Assembly: GCA_017744515.1 (NCBI GenBank)
Contig: JAGIBF010000076.1
Span: 1 to 39,536 of the forward strand
Source: Niastella sp.
GTDB taxonomy: Bacteria; Bacteroidota; Bacteroidia; Chitinophagales; Chitinophagaceae
Reading direction: 5' to 3'
Length of the DNA: 39,536 nucleotides
The notes under the pieces were generated by a model. It was not told where the DNA came from. It was given only the letters and a program-made list of their open reading frames with translations, and did no database searches. Made by a program: the position numbers and the translations under genes. The stretch's first letter is position 1; each line of letters starts with the position of its first letter. This document shows positions 23,983 to 32,512 of this stretch, in pieces.

Positions 23983-25587
23983 ATGAAGCTACGGATCCTT
24001 TGTTTGATGCTGCTTGTTTTGAGTACGACTGCCTGGGCTCAATCCAAAACAGATTCACTCCTCGCTGAGTTGGACCGTGCCATTGAAACTTCCGCACGGT
24101 ATGATGAAGCCAGGGTGCAATCCATCCAGCAGTTGAAACAGTTGGCCGGTAAAGTTCCTGCCACCGACCTGCCCGCCCGCTTCAATAGCTGCCTGCAATT
24201 GTATGAAGCATACAAGATATTCCATTACGATTCAGCCTATAATTATGCCCGCCAGTTACAGCAGACAGCCAGTGCCCTTAACGATCCCCTGCGCAGCGAT
24301 CTGGCACGTATGAAACTGAGCTTTATATTACTCTCATCCGGCATGTTCAAGGAAACATACGATTCCCTGCAAACCATCCGGCTCGATCATTTTCCCGACA
24401 GCCTCAAGGCGGAGTACTACACCTACATGGCCCGCTATTATTATGACCTGGCCGATTATGATAACGACCAGTACCACACACCAGCCTATAATAATAAAGG
24501 AACAGCATACGTAGATTCGGCCCTGCAGTTGTTCGCCCCGCAGTCCTTTGCCTTTAAATATTACAGCGGGCTTAGGAACATCCGCATCGGCAGGAGAGAA
24601 GAGGCGGCCCATTATTTCCAGGCCCTCATGAACGATCCTTCCCTTTCTTACCATGAGTTGGCCCTCACTGCCTCCACCCTCAGCGATAACTATATCCAGA
24701 ACGGGAAGACCGACACCGCCATACACCTCTTGATGCAGGCTGCCATTGCCGATATCAAATCCTCCACCAAGGAAACGGCTGCCATCTTTAACCTCGCCTC
24801 ACTGCTATTCAAACAGGGCGACCTGAAAAGCGCGTCCACCTATATTGAAAAGGCGTTGAACGATGCCTTCTCCTACGGCGCCCGCCAGCGAAAAATACAG
24901 GTGAGCGCCATCCTGCCCCTGATCGAAGCAGAAAAAGTGAACCGGGTGGAAAGCGAAAAACGTACCCTCATTACCTATGCAGCCATCGTAACCCTGTTGC
25001 TGGGCGTGTTGGTAACACTCATTATTATTATCTTCCGGCAACTGCGTAAGCTGAAGCTGGCCCAGCAGATCATTACTGAGGCCAACATCAAACAACAGGA
25101 GATAAACCACAAACTTTCCGAGGCCAACAAGTTCAAAGACGAATACATTGGATATTTCTTTAATGGCAACTCTGAGTTCTATGCAAAAATGGAAAAGTTC
25201 AAAAAGAACCTCGAAGTAAAAGTGAACGACCGGAAACTCGAAGAAATACGCCTGCTGGCCAACACCATTAATATAAAAAAGGAGAAAGAAGAACTCTTAA
25301 GCAACTTCGACCGCATCTTCCTCAAACTCTTCCCCCACTTCATAGATGAATTTAATACCATGTTTGCGCCGGAAGACAAGATACATTTAAAGGAAAACGA
25401 GCTCCTGAACACCGATCTCCGCATTTTTGCCCTCATCCGCATGGGTATCCATGACAGTGAAAAGATCGCCCGCATCCTCGAGTATTCCGTCAACACCATC
25501 AACACCTACAAGACCCGCATCAAAAACAAATCCATCGTTCCCAACGAAGAATTTGAGCACCGCATCATGGAAATAAAGAGCATATAA
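23983..25587 (+). CDS. DUF6377-type membrane regulator (TPR-like sensor, one helix, coiled coil, LuxR-like HTH)
   Basis: ATG 23983 gives a 534-residue protein with a signal peptide (MKLRILCLMLLVLSTTAWAQ). An alpha-helical tetratricopeptide-like region (about 25-315) should be periplasmic. One membrane helix (TYAAIVTLLLGVLVTLIIII) follows, then a cytoplasmic coiled coil (KLKLAQQIITEANIKQQEIN), then a conserved C-terminal region with an HTH-like end (LRIFALIRMGIHDSEKIARI, LEYSVNTINTYKTRIKNK). This is the build of Bacteroidota proteins labelled DUF6377, often found next to SusCD loci. It probably senses a glycan or stress signal outside and regulates transcription directly. The frame is open back to 23803 but that overlaps the previous gene. 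It lies 239 bases before susC. Confidence 0.82.
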   Translation: MKLRILCLMLLVLSTTAWAQSKTDSLLAELDRAIETSARYDEARVQSIQQLKQLAGKVPATDLPARFNSCLQLYEAYKIFHYDSAYNYARQLQQTASALNDPLRSDLARMKLSFILLSSGMFKETYDSLQTIRLDHFPDSLKAEYYTYMARYYYDLADYDNDQYHTPAYNNKGTAYVDSALQLFAPQSFAFKYYSGLRNIRIGRREEAAHYFQALMNDPSLSYHELALTASTLSDNYIQNGKTDTAIHLLMQAAIADIKSSTKETAAIFNLASLLFKQGDLKSASTYIEKALNDAFSYGARQRKIQVSAILPLIEAEKVNRVESEKRTLITYAAIVTLLLGVLVTLIIIIFRQLRKLKLAQQIITEANIKQQEINHKLSEANKFKDEYIGYFFNGNSEFYAKMEKFKKNLEVKVNDRKLEEIRLLANTINIKKEKEELLSNFDRIFLKLFPHFIDEFNTMFAPEDKIHLKENELLNTDLRIFALIRMGIHDSEKIARILEYSVNTINTYKTRIKNKSIVPNEEFEHRIMEIKSI

Positions 25588-25622
25588 ACGACCAAAAACA
25601 GGCTATATTTAATTATATATGA

Positions 25623-25649
25623 AATTATTTAATCTAATTTTAAATAATT
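25623..25649. promoter_or_regulatory. AT-rich inverted repeat upstream of susC
   Basis: AATTATTTAA and TTAAATAATT are perfect 10-bp arms with a 7-base loop, in the AT-rich first half of the 239-bp gap between the regulator and susC. It could be a weak terminator for the regulator gene or an operator for it. It lies about 120 bases upstream of the susC promoter candidate. Confidence 0.4.
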
Positions 25650-25746
25650 AATAATCAATAACTAATAATTGCTTCAAAAGGCATTTCGACCAATATTTCT
25701 TATACTTCACCAATATAAGTTGGAATCGCTTTACCCTCCCCGTTTC

Positions 25747-25775
25747 TTTGGTATGCTCAACAGGTGATACCCTTG
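25747..25775 (+). promoter_or_regulatory. Candidate promoter of the susCD-GH71-GH97 operon
   Basis: TTTG (25747-25750) is followed after 17 bases by TACCCTTG (25768-25775, one base off TAnnTTTG). This leaves about 45 bases of leader before the susC ATG at 25827. Spacing and position fit a Bacteroidota housekeeping promoter. Confidence 0.4.
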
Positions 25776-25826
25776 CCTGTGAGAAAAATCTGACGATCTC
25801 ATACACTTAAATTTTAAACTACTGCC

Positions 25827-28800
25827 ATGCAAACAAAACGATTGCTGCAGCAACTCCTTTGTTGTTTCCTCTTCTTATTGGCCCAGGGAGTCGCCCGGGC
25901 ACAGGACAAAACGATTACAGGTACAATTACAGATGAAAAGAACAACCCACTCACCGGCGCCACCGTGGCCGTGAAAGGTTCAAAAGCCGGGGTAAGTACC
26001 GATGTTGCCGGCAACTTCCGCATCACTGTTTCCAACTCAGCCACCATCCTCGTGATCTCCTATGTAGGATACCAGCAGGCTGAAGTGACCATTGGTGATA
26101 AAACATCCATCAGCTATTCCCTGCAGCCATCCGTTAAATCCATCGACGCGGTAGTGGTAGTAGGGTATGGCACCCAGCGCCGCAAAGACGTTACGGGCTC
26201 CGTGTCATCAGTATCCGGCACACAGATCAAAAACCTCCCGGTGACGAATGTTACAGAAGCATTGCAGGGAAGGGCAGCCGGTGTAGAAGTTATTAAAAAT
26301 ACGGGGCAACCCGATGCACAGCCCACCATCATCATCAGGGGTTTGTCATCACTCCACCAGCCAGGCCCTTTGTATATCGTAGACGGGATACGCGTACCGG
26401 CAGATAACATCAACGTGCAGGACATTGCCACCATCGATATCCTCAAAGATGCCAGCGCCACGGCCATCTATGGATCGGCAGCGGCAGGCGGGGTGATCGT
26501 GATCACCACCAAAAAAGGAAGCGGCAGCAAGCCCACCATCAACTTCAACGCCCGCTTTGGCGTCACCAAACCCAAAGTAGTTACACTCCTCAACAAAGCA
26601 GAGTACATCAAGCTCGAAAACATACTGCACCCCGGTTATTTTGCCAACGCCACCAAAACTGATACACTGGCTGATGTAGACTGGACAGACGTACTGTACC
26701 GCGACGGGACTGAGCAGAACTATAATCTCTCCGTCTCCGGTTCATCACCCGTGATGAATTATCTCTTCTCCGGGTTCTACAACAAACAGGATGGTATCTA
26801 CATTAAGAACTATTCCAACATTGGCGGCGCCCGTATCAACACCGATTATAAACTGGGAAAATTCCTAAAAATAGGAGAGCAGCTGGCGGTTTCCCGCCGC
26901 AAAACATCGCCGTTGGGACAAGTAGAATCACAGCTCAAAATAGCTCCCTTTCGCTCTCTGCCTATCATTCCATTATATGAAAAAGATGGCCGCATAGGTT
27001 CCGTTCCTCCGGGATATGGCATCAACTTCGGAGGCCCCAATCCATACGGAGTGGTAAACTCGGCAGAGATACAGAACTTTAAGAACAACATCCAGGGCAA
27101 TGTGTACGCAGAGGTGAAACTGCCTTTACACCTTACCTTCCGTACCAATGTGGGCTACAACTATTACGATGAATCACAGGACTACTTCCAGGACAATCCC
27201 AACTTTGGTCCGGGAACACCTACTTCCAATTCATTGACCAAAGCCAGCATCCGCAGCAGCCAGTTGCTCACCAACTATGTCCTCACCTATGATCAGTCAT
27301 TTGGCAACCACAACATCAACGCAATAGCAGGCTTTGAGCAGATCGTTTCCAAATGGAATAACCAAACCACGACAATGAGTGCCGTGGGCTTACCTGGGTT
27401 CTCATTTGTACAAACATCCAATTCAGCCATCACTGCCAGCGGTAAGAATGACCCTAACGGTTTGGTAAAATCTTTCTTCGGAAGAGTCAACTACAATTAT
27501 GATGGACGCTATTATATTTCCGGATCATTGCGCGAAGATGCCAACTTCACAGTGTTTGGCCCCAACATGCAACGCGGTACATTCGGCGCCGTATCAGCCG
27601 GCTGGAACATCAGCGATGAGGCCTTCTTTAAAGAAGCCCTGCCACTGGTAAACGTATTGAAACTGCGTGGCAGCTATGGAACATTGGGCAACAGCAATAT
27701 CCCGCCCTACTATTACCTGGCCTCCTATGCACAGTTCCAGGGCACCAGCGGCATCGCCAACGGTGGACAAAACTTTGCTCCCGGTGCACCATTGGTGATC
27801 GCCAACTCTATCAATGCTATCCCTAACCCCGACCTCCATTGGGAAACAGTATATGAAACGAACGTAGGCATAGACGGAGAATTATTAGACGGCAAACTAT
27901 ACTTCACTGCAGAGTGGTACAACAAGAAAACGAAAGACATGCTGTATGCCCTGCCCCTGCCAAACAGTTCCGGTTATATCTCCCCTTACTTCGTCAATAT
28001 CGGACAAGTGAGCAGCAGGGGTGTTGACCTGTTGCTGGGCTATAAAAACAAAAAGGGAGAGTTTAGCTATGATGTAAGTGTCAGCGCCGGGTTCAATAAG
28101 AACAAAGTGCTGGACCTTAATGGCATTACCAACGATGCATTGTTCGATGGCCGTAACTATTACAACAACTTGGACCAGAGCGGATACAACCTTATGGGCA
28201 CATCGCCGCTCACCATCACCAAAGCTGGATTACCCTTTGGTTCCTTCTACGGTTATAAAGTATTGGGCATCTTCAAAACAGATGCAGAAGCAGCCGGACA
28301 AAAAGTGAATGGTAAATCAGCCCATGCCGGAGACCTCATCTTCGATGATGTTAAAAAAGACGGCAACATCAATGCCGATGACCGCCAGGTAATCGGAAAC
28401 CCGAACCCCAAACTGGTGTATGGCGTTAACCTTCGCCTGGGATGGAGAGGAATAGACGTAGCGATGCTGTTCAATGGCGTGGCAGGCGTTGACCTCTTCA
28501 ACGGTGTAAAAGCCTATGAGCAGTTCCGCTTCTCTGATGCCAACACGACTACACAAATATTCAATGCCTCCTTCTTTGGTGGCAATGGATTGACAGACCA
28601 GCCACGTGTACTGGCGTCTGATGGATCGATGGATCCGAACGGTAACTATACGTCCGTTAACAGCTACTTCGTGGAAAATGGCAGCTACCTCAAATTGAAA
28701 AATCTGCAGATCGGGTACACGTTCACCGGCGATATCCTGAAACGTGTAGGCATCCAGAGCGCCCGGATATTCGGCATGGCCAACAACCTCTTCGTGATCA

Positions 28801-28964
28801 CCAAGTATTCAGGCGTTGATCCGGAGATCGCCAGCTCCTATTCCATACAGTCCGCTGCAGGATTTGTAGGCACCACAGTAGGCGTTACCACCAGAGGCGT
28901 AGATGCAGTACCACAATATCCACAAAACAGGATCTTCTCAGTAGGCTTCGACATCACATTTTAA
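25827..28964 (+). CDS. SusC/RagA-family TonB-dependent outer-membrane transporter
   Basis: A 1,045-residue protein with signal peptide MQTKRLLQQLLCCFLFLLAQ, a carboxypeptidase-like regulatory domain (TGTITDEKNNPLTGATVAVK), a TonB-box region (AVVVVGYGTQRRKDVTGSVS) and a plug with LQGRAAGVEV and IRGLSSLHQPGPLYIVDGIR. A 22-strand barrel follows, ending with FSVGFDITF. SusC proteins import oligosaccharides through the outer membrane with energy from TonB, under a SusD lid. The next gene is SusD, and its nearest in-frame ATG overlaps this stop codon, so the pair is translated from one mRNA. With GH71 and GH97 behind it, the cargo is probably an alpha-glucan oligosaccharide. Length is typical. Confidence 0.95.
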   Translation: MQTKRLLQQLLCCFLFLLAQGVARAQDKTITGTITDEKNNPLTGATVAVKGSKAGVSTDVAGNFRITVSNSATILVISYVGYQQAEVTIGDKTSISYSLQPSVKSIDAVVVVGYGTQRRKDVTGSVSSVSGTQIKNLPVTNVTEALQGRAAGVEVIKNTGQPDAQPTIIIRGLSSLHQPGPLYIVDGIRVPADNINVQDIATIDILKDASATAIYGSAAAGGVIVITTKKGSGSKPTINFNARFGVTKPKVVTLLNKAEYIKLENILHPGYFANATKTDTLADVDWTDVLYRDGTEQNYNLSVSGSSPVMNYLFSGFYNKQDGIYIKNYSNIGGARINTDYKLGKFLKIGEQLAVSRRKTSPLGQVESQLKIAPFRSLPIIPLYEKDGRIGSVPPGYGINFGGPNPYGVVNSAEIQNFKNNIQGNVYAEVKLPLHLTFRTNVGYNYYDESQDYFQDNPNFGPGTPTSNSLTKASIRSSQLLTNYVLTYDQSFGNHNINAIAGFEQIVSKWNNQTTTMSAVGLPGFSFVQTSNSAITASGKNDPNGLVKSFFGRVNYNYDGRYYISGSLREDANFTVFGPNMQRGTFGAVSAGWNISDEAFFKEALPLVNVLKLRGSYGTLGNSNIPPYYYLASYAQFQGTSGIANGGQNFAPGAPLVIANSINAIPNPDLHWETVYETNVGIDGELLDGKLYFTAEWYNKKTKDMLYALPLPNSSGYISPYFVNIGQVSSRGVDLLLGYKNKKGEFSYDVSVSAGFNKNKVLDLNGITNDALFDGRNYYNNLDQSGYNLMGTSPLTITKAGLPFGSFYGYKVLGIFKTDAEAAGQKVNGKSAHAGDLIFDDVKKDGNINADDRQVIGNPNPKLVYGVNLRLGWRGIDVAMLFNGVAGVDLFNGVKAYEQFRFSDANTTTQIFNASFFGGNGLTDQPRVLASDGSMDPNGNYTSVNSYFVENGSYLKLKNLQIGYTFTGDILKRVGIQSARIFGMANNLFVITKYSGVDPEIASSYSIQSAAGFVGTTVGVTTRGVDAVPQYPQNRIFSVGFDITF

Positions 28965-28984
28965 TGATCCCAAAACTTAGTAAC

Positions 28985-30811
28985 ATGTACAAGAAACTAT
29001 TTACCATAATCACCATAGCAGCTGTATTGACAGCGGGCTGTAAAAAAGACCCGGAGCTGGTAGGCCCGAAAGACCAATATTCCACAGGTAACTATCCGGC
29101 CAGCATAGCCGACCTGGAAAGCGTATTGGCGCCTTGCTATTCCAACCTCAGAGACCAGCACCTCTTTGGATTCAACTACCTCACCAAAATGATGGCCAAT
29201 GCCACCCATGCCGGTAATGCAGCCTATGCAGATGGCGATTGGCTGGGCTTCATCAACGTGAGCAACATGCAGCCGAGCAATGGATTCGTAGCAGGTGTAT
29301 GGCAGGCATTGTTTGCAGGAGTAAAGAATACGAACGTAGCCCTTGCAGGTGCAGACTTCTTCGAAAAGAATGCAGCAAAAGAAGCTGACAAACCACAGAT
29401 CAACTATATCCGTGGACAGGCCTATTTCATGCGCGCTTACTATTATTTCCAGTTGGAGAATTTGTATGGAGAAGATTACATACTCAGCCCTACGGCTGCT
29501 GATACGATGGGAGTACCTGTCTTTAAAGGATTGCCAGCCGGCTTCGAATCAACGCAGCAACCCCGTGCACACATCAACACCGTATGGGCGCTCATTGAAA
29601 GCGACCTGCAACAGGCAGCCACTTTGCTGAAAGGAAAAGTTTGGACGGGCAACGACGTGGGGAGAGTAACAGAATGGGCCGCCAAAGGCTTACTGGGGAA
29701 AGCCTATGTATTCCGCAAAGACTGGGCAAAAGCAAAGACCATTTTGAAAGATGTAATAGACAACAGCGGTAAAAGCCTGATGCCCTATGCCAAATACCGC
29801 GATGCTTTTATTGGTATCAGCGCCAATGAGTTCAACGAAGAATCTTTGTTTGAGCTGAACATCGATCAGGATTCCAAAGGCGGATATGGCGTATACAGTG
29901 GCGCAGCCAATGCTACCTCCATCAACGGATTGATATTTCCTCCCTATGCCCTTGGCCTGAACGGAAAAGAAGAAACATCCCTGCCACTGGGCTATGGCGG
30001 CAACATCGGCATGCACGATAAGAACATCCTCCGTTTTGGTTACAGTGAAGGCACTTATACATTGGTGAACAATCCCGACTTCGACAATACCAAAGATCCG
30101 AGCTACAGGAATCCGGAAAAAGTAATGGACCCGGTATACAAAGCAAAAGCACTGGCGGTGCGTACCAACAAAACAGCCGATCCGCGCTTGTACGTAAGCA
30201 CCCTGCAGCCCTGGCTGGATTCAGTGAAGCGCGATGGCACGAACTGGTATCCTGTGGCAAGGCCCTCGTACATCATGGGCGATGCCAACCTCAACCAGCA
30301 GCTGGGATGGAGCTTCCGCAAATATGCACCCATCTTTAATGACATCAACAACGTAGGCCCTGCCGACGCTGCCAACATTTACATCCTGCGCCTCGCAGAT
30401 GTATACCTCCTCTACGCAGAAGCATGCGCCAATTCATCCGAAGCAGCTACTGCCCTTGAATTCCTGAATAAAGTAAAACGTCGTGCATACGGCTATCCGG
30501 TCAACACCACTTCACCCGTTGACTATGCCAGCCTCACCGCCGAAACAATGGCCAAAAAAGCTGGTGATCCGGTGCTGGGCAATAACCCATTATACTATGA
30601 ACGCTGGGCCGAATTCTTCAACGAAGCACAGTGGTGGTTCGACATGTGTCGCTGGCACCTGGGCGCTTCAGAAGCTGCATTCTACGTAACGGCAAGAGCA
30701 CTCAACGGAACGCCATTCAACTGGAACAACAAGTCCTACGCATGGCCCATACCAATTACCGAGCTCAACTCAAATCCCAAACTGACAGGACAACAAAACC
30801 CTGGATATTAA
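28985..30811 (+). CDS. SusD/RagB-family glycan-binding lipoprotein
   Basis: ATG 28985 gives a 608-residue lipoprotein with lipobox LTAGC (Cys19). The SusD helical fold is evident in NYIRGQAYFMRAYYYFQLEN, WAAKGLLGKAYVFRKDWAKA and the C-terminal ILRLADVYLLYAEACANSSE with YYERWAEFFNEAQWWFDMCR and the end ITELNSNPKLTGQQNPGY. SusD captures glycan at the cell surface and caps SusC. An alternative ATG at 28964 overlaps the susC stop but places seven extra residues before the signal peptide. The protein is somewhat longer than classical SusD, suggesting inserted loops that may set specificity. A hairpin repeat follows 24 bases after the stop. Confidence 0.93.
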   Translation: MYKKLFTIITIAAVLTAGCKKDPELVGPKDQYSTGNYPASIADLESVLAPCYSNLRDQHLFGFNYLTKMMANATHAGNAAYADGDWLGFINVSNMQPSNGFVAGVWQALFAGVKNTNVALAGADFFEKNAAKEADKPQINYIRGQAYFMRAYYYFQLENLYGEDYILSPTAADTMGVPVFKGLPAGFESTQQPRAHINTVWALIESDLQQAATLLKGKVWTGNDVGRVTEWAAKGLLGKAYVFRKDWAKAKTILKDVIDNSGKSLMPYAKYRDAFIGISANEFNEESLFELNIDQDSKGGYGVYSGAANATSINGLIFPPYALGLNGKEETSLPLGYGGNIGMHDKNILRFGYSEGTYTLVNNPDFDNTKDPSYRNPEKVMDPVYKAKALAVRTNKTADPRLYVSTLQPWLDSVKRDGTNWYPVARPSYIMGDANLNQQLGWSFRKYAPIFNDINNVGPADAANIYILRLADVYLLYAEACANSSEAATALEFLNKVKRRAYGYPVNTTSPVDYASLTAETMAKKAGDPVLGNNPLYYERWAEFFNEAQWWFDMCRWHLGASEAAFYVTARALNGTPFNWNNKSYAWPIPITELNSNPKLTGQQNPGY

Positions 30812-30835
30812 ACATTTTCATGCTGACCAGCTGTT

Positions 30836-30880
30836 TGTCACGCTGAGCACACGTTTTGTCACGCTGAGCTTGTCGAAGCG
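30836..30880 (+). repeat. Dispersed hairpin repeat, copy B (compensatory variant)
   Basis: A partial unit TGTCACGCTGAGCAC (30836-30850) precedes a full unit TGTCACGCTGAGCTTGTC...GAAGCG (30857-30880). Compared with copies A and C, CCCT has become CGCT and AGGG has become AGCG, so pairing is kept. Both half and full unit carry the change. It lies between susD and the GH71 gene. Confidence 0.7.
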
Positions 30881-30904
30881 CACAACTTAGAAAGACACAT
30901 AAAC

Positions 30905-32488
30905 ATGAAACGAAACCTTTGCCGGGGATTATACATTGGATGGATGTTGCTCATGACATCCATCCAACTTTTAGCGCAGGACAACCTGAAAAACCTGCCC
31001 GAACTGAGCCTGCCCATCAGCAATAAAAAACTGGTGATGGCACATTGTATGACCAACATCATACGCTACAAAGGACACAAGTTCGAAGACAGTTGCGATC
31101 CGGAGTATTATGCCGCCCAGGGAAACATCACAGCGCCATTAGGTGGTTTAACGCAGGTAAAAGCATTAGCTGATTCCCTGTTGAAAGATAAAACCCTCGA
31201 TGAAGCTGTAGAGTTTGAAATGCGTACGGCCATGCAAAGCGGTATCGATGGCTTCCAGTTCTATTATGTATTAGGCACACCGGATTGGGATGATATCATC
31301 AAAGCCTATTTCAGGGTGGCCGACAAACAACAGCTGGATTTCAAACTGACCCTCTGCATCTCGCACCCCGGCGGATCAACAGAAACTGCCAAGATCACAG
31401 AACTGGCAAAACGCATCAATGGCATATTGGATGAAGTGGGGCGAAACAACCCGCACTGGATGCGTACACCCGATGGAAGATTAGTGATCTACTTGTGGTA
31501 TGGCGAACAACTGGCGGAAGTTCCGGCAAATAAAAATGAATTACCAGAAAGCTATTACGTAGCCCGTGCCTACAAACGATTGGGAGAAGCCGTGAAAGAA
31601 AACTTTGCATTGGTGCGCACCATCAACGAACGCATTGACAAGCAGAAAGCCAACGAATACATGGATTATTTTCCTGCCGTATGGATGTGGACAGTGTCTT
31701 ATACGAGCGATTATGCCGGCAGGCTTGTTGCAGACGTATGCCGTCAGCGAAACAGGACATTCATGGGGTCGGCCTTCTCCGACTTCTATACCTCCAAACT
31801 GCTGAAACGCGGCACCTGGGATATGTTCCACTATGCAAAAGAAGCAGTGGCGGCAGGCATTAAAAAAGTAGAGCGGAAATACATTCCTACAGGCCTGTCA
31901 TGGACCTGGCGCAAGATGTTGGAATTTGCCATCGAACAAGATGTATCGGTTATCAACATCATCACCTGGAACGATTATCCGGAAGGCCATCACCTCGCGC
32001 CGGAGATCAACCACAACGATGGATTTACCCTTTTGCTGAACTATTATAAAAGCCAGTGGAAAAAAGAACCATCACCCTACCAGAACGATGATATAGCTGT
32101 TACCTTCTTTAAAAAGTACAAACATAATGTAGTCCCCAAACCTTACAACATACCGGTAGAAAGTTTTCAGGAAGACGGCGTGGAGCGCAAGGCAGAAGAT
32201 TCAATAGAAGTAGTTACCATCCTGCGCGATAAAGCACAATTGCTGATCAACGGCACTGCAGTACAAGTGCCCGAGGGGTTTACAGTAACAAGAGTAGCCA
32301 TGCAAAATGGCCCGGTACGCGTAGCAATCATGAGAGCAGGCGTTACCATTAAGAAATTCGTTGCCCCCGAAAGCATTACCGGCAAACCATACCGGGCAGA
32401 TCGCCTCACCTATTCCTGGAGTACAGAAACCGGCAAATATTACAAAACAATATTGGGAGAGCAGCCGGCAGCAGCGACAATAGAATAA
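30905..32488 (+). CDS. GH71-like glycoside hydrolase (predicted alpha-1,3-glucanase)
   Basis: A 527-residue exported protein (signal MKRNLCRGLYIGWMLLMTSI, then QLLAQ). The catalytic region begins KKLVMAHCMTNI, has MQSGIDGFQFYYVLG and ends WNDYPEGHHLAPEINHNDGF. This pattern (barrel start with conserved His, IDGF strand, WNDYxEGH/WNDYxESH) is that of glycoside hydrolase family 71, known mainly from fungal endo-alpha-1,3-glucanases. About 120 C-terminal residues form a beta-rich region. It likely cuts alpha-1,3-glucan backbones in the periplasm or at the surface. It follows susD and precedes GH97 by 24 bases, so it belongs to the locus. GH99-like barrels are the main alternative. Confidence 0.8.
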   Translation: MKRNLCRGLYIGWMLLMTSIQLLAQDNLKNLPELSLPISNKKLVMAHCMTNIIRYKGHKFEDSCDPEYYAAQGNITAPLGGLTQVKALADSLLKDKTLDEAVEFEMRTAMQSGIDGFQFYYVLGTPDWDDIIKAYFRVADKQQLDFKLTLCISHPGGSTETAKITELAKRINGILDEVGRNNPHWMRTPDGRLVIYLWYGEQLAEVPANKNELPESYYVARAYKRLGEAVKENFALVRTINERIDKQKANEYMDYFPAVWMWTVSYTSDYAGRLVADVCRQRNRTFMGSAFSDFYTSKLLKRGTWDMFHYAKEAVAAGIKKVERKYIPTGLSWTWRKMLEFAIEQDVSVINIITWNDYPEGHHLAPEINHNDGFTLLLNYYKSQWKKEPSPYQNDDIAVTFFKKYKHNVVPKPYNIPVESFQEDGVERKAEDSIEVVTILRDKAQLLINGTAVQVPEGFTVTRVAMQNGPVRVAIMRAGVTIKKFVAPESITGKPYRADRLTYSWSTETGKYYKTILGEQPAAATIE

Positions 32489-32512
32489 GAACACAAACGA
32501 AAAATAGATAGC

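Noticed and set aside
28964..28984. SusD start at the ATG overlapping the susC stop
   Set aside because: It would put seven residues ahead of a normal lipoprotein signal; ATG 28985 gives a standard signal with Cys19. Translational coupling at 28964 cannot be fully excluded.
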